Shown piece after piece: positions 8,702 to 16,099 of a stretch of 40,271 nucleotides of DNA. The DNA is from Erysipelotrichaceae bacterium. GTDB taxonomy: Bacteria; Bacillota_I; Bacilli_A; Erysipelotrichales; Erysipelotrichaceae. The notes below the pieces were generated by a model. It had not been told where the DNA came from. It was given only the letters and a program-made list of their open reading frames with translations, and made no database searches. The translations under genes were made by a program, and so were the position numbers. Every line of letters starts with the position of its first letter. Positions within the stretch are counted from its first letter, which is position 1. Where the stretch lies: NCBI GenBank assembly GCA_013334325.1, contig JAAXXT010000022.1, positions 1 through 40,271 of the forward strand. Direction: 5' to 3'.

Positions 8702-8734
8702 AAGCGGTTAACAGAGCTTTTTAGACCTCAAAAT

Positions 8735-8782
8735 TTGACAAACTGAAAAATATATGCAAAAATGCACCCGTTATCAAGGAGG
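8735..8782 (+). promoter_or_regulatory. Possible promoter and strong RBS of the 3D-domain lipoprotein
   Basis: A perfect -35 TTGACA (8735-8740) is followed after 17 bases by a poor -10, AAAAAT (8758-8763). AAGGAGG at 8776-8782 is a very strong ribosome site six bases before TTG at 8789, and this fixes TTG as the start. Confidence 0.4.
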
Positions 8783-8788
8783 AATTGT

Positions 8789-9631
8789 TTGAACCCTTTG
8801 AAAAAATTTCTTGGATTAGGCGTATTGATCATCTTAACTGCATGCTCAACGCAAGAGTCCATGAACATCGTGTTGCAACAGTCGCAAGAAAATGCATTTC
8901 TTAGCAACAGCAATACGATACCTTACAGGATTGTTGAGGTTACTGAATACGAATTCGTAGCCAATCAAACCGTAGTCGAACTGCCTTACGCTTCCAGTAG
9001 GTCAGGTTATACATGGTTAGTTTCGAAAGTGAGCTCAGGTAGCCCAGCGCAACTCGCAGTCACTTATCGAATAACCTATGATCTAGAAGGCAATGTCCTA
9101 TCTAGAGTCAAAATCCCAGGAATGGAAACTTTAATCAAGGCTATTCCTGCGACGTATCAGTATGGATCTAAAGTCGTGAAAGGTTCCTACTTCTATGCTA
9201 GGGCAATCTCCCGTTATGGGTTCGATTGTGTTGGTTGTGAAGCACCTGGAGCCACAACAGCCACCATGGCCAGTATGTTGAAAGTCTCAGCGACTGCTGT
9301 TAGACAAAGCGATGGCACATGGAAAGATGGGATTACTTATGATGGTTACTTTTTGGTGGCAGCTGATAAAGCACTCCCCTTATGTACAGTAATTGAAATC
9401 TCAAATCATCATTTCTCAGGAAGCGGTATTATTGAAGGCAAGCCCTTCAAAGCACTGGTTGCTGATCGAGGTAGTGCGATAACCACTAATCGATTAGACT
9501 TCTTCATTGGGACTGAAAGTTATTTGGATACCGTCATCCACAATGCCAAATCTGCTGGCACTAAGATTACGGTCGTAGCATTCTTGAAGTGGAAGCGAAA
9601 CAGTTTAGGTCAAATGACCTGTGTAAAGTAA
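8789..9631 (+). CDS. G5/3D-domain lipoprotein, YabE-like wall-active protein
   Basis: Reading from TTG at 8789 (AAGGAGG six bases upstream) gives 281 residues beginning with a lipoprotein signal: positive residues, a hydrophobic stretch and the lipobox LTAC. Residues about 40-105 resemble a G5 domain. The C-terminal part resembles the 3D double-psi barrel named for three aspartates: AADKALP, LVADRGSAITTNRLDFFIGT. Such proteins (YabE, stationary-phase survival factors) are thought to cleave peptidoglycan glycan strands. The place between tatD and rnmV is exactly that of Bacillus yabE, which supports orthology. Domain boundaries are estimated by eye. Confidence 0.78.
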   Translation: MNPLKKFLGLGVLIILTACSTQESMNIVLQQSQENAFLSNSNTIPYRIVEVTEYEFVANQTVVELPYASSRSGYTWLVSKVSSGSPAQLAVTYRITYDLEGNVLSRVKIPGMETLIKAIPATYQYGSKVVKGSYFYARAISRYGFDCVGCEAPGATTATMASMLKVSATAVRQSDGTWKDGITYDGYFLVAADKALPLCTVIEISNHHFSGSGIIEGKPFKALVADRGSAITTNRLDFFIGTESYLDTVIHNAKSAGTKITVVAFLKWKRNSLGQMTCVK

Positions 9632-9653
9632 GCGAAAGCTTGCTTTTCTTTTT
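9625..9653 (+). terminator. Terminator of the 3D-domain lipoprotein
   Basis: A 9-bp stem AAAGTAAGC (9625-9633) with GCTTGCTTT (9638-9646), one G-T pair, closed by a GAAA tetraloop and followed by a TC-rich tail with TTTTT. The stop codon of the upstream gene lies inside the left arm. Confidence 0.75.
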
Positions 9654-9675
9654 ATCCTATCGATCTCTTTACTTT

Positions 9676-9697
9676 GTTTACAATAGTGTTTACAATA
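9676..9697 (+). promoter_or_regulatory. Tandem GTTTACAATA repeats upstream of fic
   Basis: GTTTACAATA occurs twice, at 9676-9685 and 9688-9697, a 12-base period, ending 18 bases before the Fic start. Each copy contains a -35-like TTTACA. This may be a promoter with a repeated regulator site. The assignment is tentative. Confidence 0.4.
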
Positions 9698-9715
9698 TTC
9701 CTATCGAGGTGACTA

Positions 9716-10891
9716 ATGATCCAAGATTATGAAGCTTTGGTTAAACTAGGACTATATCCTTCTAAGAAAGAATGGTTCTCTAAATATGGAAAACATGGGA
9801 TCGATTATGTACCCTTGCTTAATCATAAGAAAAATACATTAACTAAGATTCCTCTTAAGACAAAAGAAGGATCTTTGTATTTTAATAAGGCTTATATTTC
9901 ATCTATCCTTAATGACTATTATTCAAGTCAATCCTTAGGTCTAGAATCTGAGCTTCATTTTACTCAAGTCTTTGAAGAGATCCTCATTTTTAGTGAAGTA
10001 GAAGGCACTTTAGAAATCGAAGGTATCAAGACATCCAAGAAGAAGATCGAAGATATCCTAAAGAAAGAAAACTTGACCCCTGATGAACAAGGGGTCTTCA
10101 ATATGAGAAAGGGTTTAGATTATATCTCTACTCATGAGATCACAGAGAAACATCTTCATGAATTGTATGAGATCTTATCCATGAACTGTCTCAGTGATGA
10201 ACAGAAACTAGAGGAAGGATATTATCGAAAGAAAGAAGTTGAAATCCTAGATCGATATGGACAAGTCAGCGATCGAGGCGTAGAAGCACTTTATCTAGAA
10301 CCTTGGATGAAGGAATTTATCGAGTTTATCCAAATCAATATGAGCTCCTTGAATCCATTGACCTATTTGATGCCTCATCTTATCCATTACTATATGATCC
10401 TACTTCATCCTTATTATGACTTTAATGGGAGAATGGGAAGGATCTTGGCTGTATGGTATATCTTGAAGTGTCCTTATATAAAGGATAAGATGCCTATCTT
10501 TTCTGAAGCCATTAACTATAATTCCAAAACGAAAGCTTTGTATTATAAGGCCATCGAGAACAGTAGGGAAGATGAGAATGATCTTACGTTTTTCTTTGAG
10601 ACGATGTTTGTCTTAGGACAGACCTTTATCACGGTCTATCTTAAATTAGATGAGATCGAGACCCAATCACGAAGAAGAGCTAAACCTTTGACTCAAAATG
10701 AGATCAATACTTTAAAATCTATCCTTTTATATATTAAAGACAAGACCTTCTTTACTTGGGAAGATGTATCCTTTGTGGATAAACAACAATTCTCTAAACA
10801 ATACTACTTAAGATTACTGAACTCTATGACAGAGAAAGAAGTGCTTACTAAAACAATGAGTGGAAAAACAGCACAATATCAACTTCATTGA
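9716..10891 (+). CDS. Fic-domain AMP-transferase-like protein with inhibitory motif
   Basis: A 391-residue Fic protein. The catalytic loop HPYYDFNGRMGR (about residues 230-241) matches HxFx(D/E)xNGRxxR, with the active histidine and both arginines kept. TLEIEG near residue 100 fits the inhibitory helix (S/T)xxxE(G/N), placed N-terminal, as in class II Fic enzymes that hold themselves inactive. The C-terminal 70 residues look like a winged helix. Fic enzymes usually transfer AMP to hydroxyl side chains of target proteins; the target here is unknown. The start follows GAGGTG by four bases. It is the first gene of the accessory stretch and stands alone. Confidence 0.9.
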   Translation: MIQDYEALVKLGLYPSKKEWFSKYGKHGIDYVPLLNHKKNTLTKIPLKTKEGSLYFNKAYISSILNDYYSSQSLGLESELHFTQVFEEILIFSEVEGTLEIEGIKTSKKKIEDILKKENLTPDEQGVFNMRKGLDYISTHEITEKHLHELYEILSMNCLSDEQKLEEGYYRKKEVEILDRYGQVSDRGVEALYLEPWMKEFIEFIQINMSSLNPLTYLMPHLIHYYMILLHPYYDFNGRMGRILAVWYILKCPYIKDKMPIFSEAINYNSKTKALYYKAIENSREDENDLTFFFETMFVLGQTFITVYLKLDEIETQSRRRAKPLTQNEINTLKSILLYIKDKTFFTWEDVSFVDKQQFSKQYYLRLLNSMTEKEVLTKTMSGKTAQYQLH

Positions 10892-10917
10892 GTAGTGATC
10901 TTAATTTAGAAATTCTG

Positions 10918-10957
10918 TTGACATACATAGAATACCGAGGTATATTATACCTAGGAG
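10918..10957 (+). promoter_or_regulatory. PadR operon promoter with overlapping dyads
   Basis: TTGACA (10918-10923), a 17-base spacer and TATATT (10941-10946) form a near-ideal promoter. Two dyads overlap it: ATACC-GA-GGTAT (10932-10943) and AGGTATA-T-TATACCT (10938-10952). A more distant ATACAT...ATGTAT pair flanks them (10923-10928 and 10962-10967). AGGAG at 10953-10957 is the ribosome site. Autorepression by the PadR product is the natural reading. Confidence 0.72.
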
Positions 10958-10961
10958 ACCG

Positions 10962-11306
10962 ATGTATATGGACAAAAACTATATTGGAGGAAGTTCTTAC
11001 TTACTAGTTCTGAGTTTAATCAATCGTAAAGATATGTATGGGTATGAAATCATAAAGGAACTTGAACTTCTTTCTGATGATGCTTTTAAATTTAAAGAAG
11101 GGACTTTATATCCGATCCTACATAAATTTGAAAACTCAGGTTGGATAGAATCCTATTCTAAATTTTCGGATAGCGGTAAAGAACGCAAGTACTATCACAT
11201 CACCAAAACTGGCATACAGCAATTGGTGCAAGAACAAGAACAATGGGATCTTTTTAAAGATTCTGTGATGAAAGTACTCAACGGAAACCGCTATGTCCTC
11301 GATTAA
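10962..11306 (+). CDS. PadR-family transcriptional regulator
   Basis: A 114-residue winged-helix repressor of the PadR type. The core LLVLSLINRKDMYGYEIIKEL, EGTLYPILHKFENSGWI and GKERKYYHITKTG blocks are diagnostic. PadR proteins commonly repress their own operon and release DNA on binding a ligand or a partner. Two starts are possible, ATG 10962 and ATG 10968 (MDKNYIGG); the second gives a more typical N-terminus and about 10 bases to AGGAG, the first leaves only four. It overlaps the next gene by 14 bases, so the two are translationally coupled. Confidence 0.93.
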   Translation: MYMDKNYIGGSSYLLVLSLINRKDMYGYEIIKELELLSDDAFKFKEGTLYPILHKFENSGWIESYSKFSDSGKERKYYHITKTGIQQLVQEQEQWDLFKDSVMKVLNGNRYVLD

Positions 11307-12033
11307 GGAAAACTATCTCAAGCAGATATTAAATGAGATCCATTTTCCTTTTGATCGGCCTCTCATTAGAAAAGAACTTGTAGAACATTTGGATGAATCC
11401 ATCGAATACTATACTGGATCAACTGTTTCTCTAGAAGAAGCAGAAAGCTTAGCGATCCATGATTTTGGGGAACCAAAAGAAATCGGCAAACTATTAAATA
11501 AAGTTCATAAACCTTTCTTAGGTTGGATATGGATCTTATCAAAATATGGATTGGTTGTCATTATGATTTTAACAGTCATTGCTTCTACTCCTCGTTTCTT
11601 TGAAGCTTTGGAACAAGCGCAAGAAAGTGCACCTCCAACTGAAGCAACAGAGATTATTTTACAAGCATTGTCATATGGCACCTCGGAGGTAGTCGTTGAT
11701 AAAATTGTAGATCAAAGATTTGAGCTTAAAGATGGAGATCTCGTTTTTGAACGAATGATCATTCTTAAAGAGGGAGTCTTGATTCTAATGGTTCAGCAAG
11801 TTGATCATTTTGATCCATTTGGCATTAAGAAGACCATCTATCCTTTACAAAGACAAGCTTGTCTTCAATTAGGTGGAGTTGATTATCATTTTGAAGCAGA
11901 GCAAACAAGCAACTATAAAGGGTTCATTGTTTTGATCGCAAAAGATATTCCAACAGTTTCAAATGAATACTCCATAGTGTTTAATGGTTATTCTGAGAAT
12001 TTTAAATTAGAAGTGGTAGTTGATCTCCCATGA
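11293..12033 (+). CDS. HAAS (DUF1700)-like membrane-anchored protein
   Basis: A 246-residue protein. Residues about 1-75 are helical with ELVEHLDESIEYY and EEAESLAIHDFGEPKEIGK, the pattern of HAAS/permease-prefix domains that regularly sit beside PadR regulators. One transmembrane helix follows (about 80-100), then about 145 residues predicted outside the cell, rich in beta-forming sequence. The layout suggests a cytoplasmic sensor linked to an external domain. It overlaps padR by 14 bases and the next gene by ATGA. The external domain is not recognised. Confidence 0.7.
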   Translation: MSSIKENYLKQILNEIHFPFDRPLIRKELVEHLDESIEYYTGSTVSLEEAESLAIHDFGEPKEIGKLLNKVHKPFLGWIWILSKYGLVVIMILTVIASTPRFFEALEQAQESAPPTEATEIILQALSYGTSEVVVDKIVDQRFELKDGDLVFERMIILKEGVLILMVQQVDHFDPFGIKKTIYPLQRQACLQLGGVDYHFEAEQTSNYKGFIVLIAKDIPTVSNEYSIVFNGYSENFKLEVVVDLP

Positions 12034-12812
12034 AAAAACGAGTTAGACACATTGTTGCTTATATTGTTGGGATACTCATTTTGATTTCATATTTATTTTA
12101 TTTCAATGGATACAGATTGTCCGCTGAATCACTCAATTCCGATTTAGATAAAAGTCTTCACTATAAACCTTCTATCATTGTTCACCGTGAATCCATAGGA
12201 GGTAGAACCCTTATTGTTTCACAAAGTAATAATTGGTTGATCTGTCGTTCATATAAAAGCACATTATCATTTTTGTGGAAGGATGAAGGTTTAACACTAG
12301 GACCAATCGACTTAGACATGGAACTTAAGGATAAGAAATACAGTGAAGTTATGGATGAACTTGTCCAGTCCTGTAGTTGGTTAGCAGAGGAAACTGTCAT
12401 TATGGATAAAACATATAGAATACTGGATCGTAATAAGACACAGTTTATTGAAGGTGAACAAAGTGTTCAGATGAATCTGACACAAGAAGATAGAAGGACA
12501 GTCGTTAGAGATGGGAGTTTCTTTATCGATCAATCGTTTTCCAACAATGATCTAACCATTCACTTCTTTTATACAAAGACCGGGATCGCTAAGTCAATCG
12601 AGTTTGAGTTTGATGAAAGTGTCTTGGAAGAATCTATCATATCAGCATTTAATTATACAACCAGTAATCAGCTTGATGATTGGACCTTCTCGAGACTAAC
12701 CATCACAAAAGCTTTAGAGAATTACAAATCTAGTGGACTTTGGGATACAAAAGATGGGTCTGTTGTTATATCGTCCACAACAGGAAAGATCAGTATTGAT
12801 TTTATTGAGTAA
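12030..12812 (+). CDS. Membrane-anchored protein of unknown function
   Basis: A 260-residue protein with a basic N-terminus and one hydrophobic helix (about residues 7-26), leaving about 230 residues outside the membrane. There is no lipobox cysteine, so it is anchored by the helix or an uncleaved signal. The ATG overlaps the stop of the HAAS-like gene by four bases, making it the third gene of the PadR operon. I do not recognise the exported part. It does not resemble the lipoproteins that follow. Confidence 0.6.
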   Translation: MKKRVRHIVAYIVGILILISYLFYFNGYRLSAESLNSDLDKSLHYKPSIIVHRESIGGRTLIVSQSNNWLICRSYKSTLSFLWKDEGLTLGPIDLDMELKDKKYSEVMDELVQSCSWLAEETVIMDKTYRILDRNKTQFIEGEQSVQMNLTQEDRRTVVRDGSFFIDQSFSNNDLTIHFFYTKTGIAKSIEFEFDESVLEESIISAFNYTTSNQLDDWTFSRLTITKALENYKSSGLWDTKDGSVVISSTTGKISIDFIE

Positions 12813-12850
12813 TTGAGATCATAAATTGGGTATCTCAGAAAGAAGAAGAT

Positions 12851-13834
12851 ATGAAAAAAACAGTATTAATGATAAGTATACTAATAATGTCAATTATGAC
12901 ACTTGGTGGATGTAGTTCATCTAACATAACCAATCAACGTTTAAAACAAGACATCTTAGACATCAAAGAACTTGCCTTGATTAGTAGTGTTAAAGAGATG
13001 AGCATTATCACTAAAACCGAAAGTGATACATCACTCGAATATAAATTGAGCACTACGCTAGAATCTTATAATTACAGTGCGACAGCGGATATTACTCTTC
13101 ACTATTTGAAAAATGCTGGAGTTTGGGACTTATCTGATCATCAAGTGGATATCGTTAGTATAAGTGCAAAGAACGACCCATCAGTATCAGTAGCTGTTAC
13201 AAAAATTATTGCTAATGTAAGCAATGAACTTCTTAACCATCCTAATTTGCTTGGGGTTAATCAAACATATATCTTACTTTCCTCGACAGGTTCTAAAGAA
13301 TCTGGTCTGATGAGTTTGGTGATAGGGGAAGTATTTGAAGATGACTACATGACAATCGATGTCAAATATATGGTAGATGCAGTGTATGATTTCCAAACAG
13401 GTTGGAACTTTACACTAACAGATTGGGTTTATACGGAAAATGTGAGGTGGTCAGGTACTTACGATCTCACATGGACACGATTTGAACCACAATTTCCTGG
13501 CTTATCAACTAACTTATACTTTTCGGTCGGTGATAAAATTCAAGATATATATATAAGCGGTGAATTGATACGTGTAATACGTATGGATAAAACGGAAATC
13601 ATTAGTAATACACTTCGTGTACAATATCACTTTAAAGGAAAGGATTATGACTTGATTCCAACCGTTGACAATTCACCAACAACTAGTTTGACTATTGTCT
13701 TTGACAACAATCCAAATGAGTCTTTTATGATTTTCAATTATTATACCCGCCCCCGCGACTACACAGATCCTAACTACCGACCTTTTGATTGTTATGCGCC
13801 TCATGAGATGTATGGTACTTTAGTACATCGATAA
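12851..13834 (+). CDS. Lipoprotein of unknown family, tandem copy 1
   Basis: A 327-residue lipoprotein: signal MKKTVLMISILIMSIMTLGGC with lipobox LGGC. The mature part has a first domain with KTESDTSLEYKLSTTLE and ADITLHY, and a second with SGTYDLTWT, VGDKIQDIYISG and a RMDKTEI loop. The next gene shares all of these blocks, so they are paralogues, and the leader TCAGAAAGAAGAAGAT just before ATG is also shared. No catalytic motif is evident. It lies 38 bases after the PadR operon and may be cotranscribed. Base composition is more AT-rich than in the core genes. Confidence 0.7.
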   Translation: MKKTVLMISILIMSIMTLGGCSSSNITNQRLKQDILDIKELALISSVKEMSIITKTESDTSLEYKLSTTLESYNYSATADITLHYLKNAGVWDLSDHQVDIVSISAKNDPSVSVAVTKIIANVSNELLNHPNLLGVNQTYILLSSTGSKESGLMSLVIGEVFEDDYMTIDVKYMVDAVYDFQTGWNFTLTDWVYTENVRWSGTYDLTWTRFEPQFPGLSTNLYFSVGDKIQDIYISGELIRVIRMDKTEIISNTLRVQYHFKGKDYDLIPTVDNSPTTSLTIVFDNNPNESFMIFNYYTRPRDYTDPNYRPFDCYAPHEMYGTLVHR

Positions 13835-13947
13835 TAAAAGGTACATGACTAAAATCCTAGTAGATTATGGTTTTAAAGTAACAACCATCTAACCATCAGA
13901 GAGTTGTGGTTTCGAGATTATTATTAACATCTCAGAAAGAGAAAGAT

Positions 13948-14919
13948 ATGAGGAAAATACTTCTTATTGTAAGTTTAATGATGATTGCTTTGAGTTTAAA
14001 TGCTTGTAAGTCTTCTGCGATTAGTAATCAACAATTAATTACTGATATATTATTAATCCCTAAACTATATCCAATGGATGAAATTAAAGATTTTTCAATC
14101 ATTGAAAAAACTGAAACTGATTCTGAAATTAGTTATAAAATAAGTGCCACGTTAATTTCGGAGCACATGGAAATAACGACTGATATTTCCATGAAATATA
14201 TATTTTTCGAAAATAAGTGGAAAATGAATCATAGTTCGGTAAATATTGTAAATATTCTTGCTTTTGATCTACCAAGCATTGATAAAGCGGTAGAGTCAAT
14301 TCCCGATTATTTTTATTTAGTTTCTCATACGCTAAGTCTCTACTATCTACATGGACCAGTTACTCTAGATTCAATGGAAGATGATTTGGCTCATGGGAAA
14401 GCTATTCTTAACATACGCAGTGGTTTTACAGATGAATATTTTATGAGCCAAATAGAGTTTAGAATTGAAGCGATTTATGATTATGAAGATGGGTGGGAAT
14501 ATCGTCTTGTAGATTATTCTTCAATAGAGACAATGAAATGGGATGGAACATACAAAATTTTGTGGACTGAAAAAGAGCCTTCAGGAATGATTCCTAAAAA
14601 TCCTTATTTTGAGGTAGGAAATGAAATTCAAAACATTATGATTAGTGGGTTTAAGAGTCGACAAACACGGATGGATGGAACTGAAGAGATTACTAATACG
14701 ATTGAAGTGAAAATTGAGATCAATGATACTAAATATAATCTCCAGGGTTATTCATATGAAACTAACTGGCATACCAATGAATTCGTGTTTAAATTTGAAG
14801 AGGGATATGGAGGAGAAATATCATTACGATACAAACCTAAATATGACACTTTACCAACCAGATTTATTGCTTATTCAGATGCAATATTTGGTGAACTGAT
14901 TTCAAAATCAACTCAATGA
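13948..14919 (+). CDS. Lipoprotein of unknown family, tandem copy 2
   Basis: Paralogue of the preceding gene. ATG at 13948 gives a clean lipoprotein signal (MRKILLIVSLMMIALSLNAC), whereas the longer frame from 13906 adds an unlikely hydrophilic extension. The product is 323 residues. Matching blocks include EKTETDSEISYKISATL, the ITTDISMKY strand, WDGTYKILWTE, VGNEIQNIMISG and RMDGTEEITNT. The AAAGAGAAAGAT before the start mirrors copy 1. It is strongly AT-rich with ATT/ATA isoleucine codons, unlike the core genes. The function is unknown; surface exposure is predicted. Confidence 0.68.
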   Translation: MRKILLIVSLMMIALSLNACKSSAISNQQLITDILLIPKLYPMDEIKDFSIIEKTETDSEISYKISATLISEHMEITTDISMKYIFFENKWKMNHSSVNIVNILAFDLPSIDKAVESIPDYFYLVSHTLSLYYLHGPVTLDSMEDDLAHGKAILNIRSGFTDEYFMSQIEFRIEAIYDYEDGWEYRLVDYSSIETMKWDGTYKILWTEKEPSGMIPKNPYFEVGNEIQNIMISGFKSRQTRMDGTEEITNTIEVKIEINDTKYNLQGYSYETNWHTNEFVFKFEEGYGGEISLRYKPKYDTLPTRFIAYSDAIFGELISKSTQ

Positions 14920-15036
14920 TTCGTAAAATAGCTATGTTTTGAATATGAAGTATCTTAATCAACAGTGATAAACTACAAGATATACTTACTCTTTATCAAT
15001 ATAGATAGGATTATAAGTTGTCCAGAAAGAAAATTT

Positions 15037-15336
15037 TTGCGGAAAATTATTATTAATTATATAGGCTTACTACTATTCGTTGTTTTATTGAGTGCTTGTA
15101 GTAGCGGAATCAGTAATAAATGTCTTGAAGAAGATATCTTAACTTTACCTTGCGTTTACATAATCAATGAAGTCATTGATGTAGTGATTATCGAAAAAAC
15201 AGAAAACTCCACTCACATTGACTATAAACTCAATACGACCTTGAATGCCTACGAATGTACGATTACAGCAGATATTACATTGCACTATACCTTATTTGGA
15301 TGGTGTATTGACGAAGTTACCCTAATCAAAAACTAA
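15037..15336 (+). pseudogene. Truncated third lipoprotein paralogue
   Basis: From TTG at 15037 the frame encodes about 99 residues: a signal with lipobox LSAC, then EKTENSTHIDYKLNTTL and ADITLHY, which line up with the N-terminal domain of the two preceding lipoproteins. The whole second domain is missing, and ATG has become TTG in the otherwise conserved leader (CAGAAAGAAAAT). A GTG at 14965 extends the frame, but the added residues are not signal-like. It is most likely a decaying remnant of a third tandem copy, though a short secreted product is possible. Confidence 0.6.
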
Positions 15337-15385
15337 ATTTCATATAAGTATGTTCTGCTTAATTAACGAGAATCATGTTGAAGTA

Positions 15386-15419
15386 AGAAAAGACGACGAA
15401 CTGTTGTCTTTTCTTTTAT
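15386..15419 (+). terminator. Terminator upstream of rnmV
   Basis: A 12-bp stem, AGAAAAGACGAC (15386-15397) with GTTGTCTTTTCT (15403-15414), one G-T pair and a five-base loop, followed by TTTAT. It closes the accessory lipoprotein stretch. The tail runs directly into the -10 element of rnmV. Confidence 0.75.
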
Positions 15420-15422
15420 AAT
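15417..15422 (+). promoter_or_regulatory. -10 element of rnmV, possible leaderless start
   Basis: TATAAT is followed by six bases (AGACCT) and then the ATG at 15429, with no Shine-Dalgarno. The same TAGACCTATG junction occurs on the minus strand before the CoA-binding protein at 36811. Confidence 0.5.
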
Positions 15423-15428
15423 AGACCT

Positions 15429-15968
15429 ATGAAGATAAAAGAACTCATCGTTGTGGAAGGAATCCATGACCTTAATAAACTAAAGACAGTGATCGATGCA
15501 GAGATCATTATCACGCATGGACTTCATCTATCAGATGATGTCTTATTGACTATTAAAGAAAATGTCATGACTAGAGGGGTCATCGTTTTTACTGATCCTG
15601 ATACACCAGGAGATCTTATTCGACAAAAGATCAGTGAAGCTTGTCCAGAAGTAAAGCATGCCCATCTTAAAAGTAAAGACGCTCGACATAAACGAAAAGT
15701 AGGTATTGAGCATGCCTCCTCTGATTCTATCCTACAAGCACTATCCAATTTATATACGCTCAGTGACGCAAAAAGTGATCTTACTTATGGGGATTTGTAT
15801 GAGCTAGGACTAAGCGGTCATCCTCGCTCTCAAGAGCTTAGAAATCAAATTGCGGAAGTCTATCATCTTAGTGATGTGAACACAAAGAAGCTCTATGCGA
15901 GATTATGTGCCTTAGGGATACAAAAAGCTCAACTTACACAAGAAGTTCAACTTAAAAAGATTGACTAA
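15429..15968 (+). CDS. rnmV: Ribonuclease M5
   Basis: RNase M5 finishes maturation of 5S rRNA with help from ribosomal protein L18. The 179-residue product has the Toprim catalytic residues: Glu in VVEGIHD (residues 8-14) and the DxD of FTDPDTPGD (near 57-65), followed by VGIEHAS, a typical M5 segment. The C-terminal third is the helical substrate-binding part. Place between a YabE-like gene and rsmA matches Bacillus. It has its own promoter, and its 3' end contains the -35 box of the riboswitch transcript. Confidence 0.94.
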   Translation: MKIKELIVVEGIHDLNKLKTVIDAEIIITHGLHLSDDVLLTIKENVMTRGVIVFTDPDTPGDLIRQKISEACPEVKHAHLKSKDARHKRKVGIEHASSDSILQALSNLYTLSDAKSDLTYGDLYELGLSGHPRSQELRNQIAEVYHLSDVNTKKLYARLCALGIQKAQLTQEVQLKKID

Positions 15969-15989
15969 ACAGAGCCCTTTAACTATACT
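15961..15989 (+). promoter_or_regulatory. Promoter of the purine permease/riboswitch transcript
   Basis: TTGACT (15961-15966), a 17-base spacer and TATACT (15984-15989). The -35 box overlaps the end of rnmV, including its stop codon. Predicted transcription start is near 15996, just upstream of the riboswitch. Confidence 0.7.
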
Positions 15990-16004
15990 TAAAGCGTATT
16001 CAAA

Positions 16005-16083
16005 TTAACCAACGCATAATCCCTCTAATATGGAGAGGGAGTCTCTACAGGGTTACCGTAAACGACCCTACTACTATGGTTAG
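16005..16083 (+). ncRNA. Guanine-class purine riboswitch aptamer
   Basis: The core follows the purine aptamer: P2 CCCTCT/AGAGGG (16021-16026, 16034-16039) with loop AATATGG, the joining strand with TCTCTAC (16042-16048), P3 AGGGTT/GACCCT (16049-16054, 16064-16069) with loop containing CCGTAAA, then ACT (16070-16072). C71 of that ACT is the position that pairs with the ligand, so guanine or hypoxanthine is expected. P1 is unusual: a 6-bp outer helix TTAACC/GGTTAG (16005-16010, 16078-16083) is separated from the junction by a symmetric 6x6 region where only about half the bases pair. Position before a purine permease fits. Confidence 0.85.
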
Positions 16084-16099
16084 AAAAGCGATCAAGGCT

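Noticed and set aside
8701-8722. AAAGC...GCTTTTT after tatD as a terminator
   Set aside because: Only five base pairs with a ten-base loop; possible but not strong enough to list.
9716-11306. Fic plus PadR as a toxin-antitoxin pair
   Set aside because: The Fic gene has its own start signals and built-in inhibitory motif, PadR has a separate strong promoter, and PadR is coupled to the HAAS-like gene rather than to Fic.
13835-13947. Weak hairpin ATGGTT/AACCAT between lipoprotein copies 1 and 2
   Set aside because: A 6-bp AT-rich stem with a ten-base loop and no T run; too weak to call a terminator.
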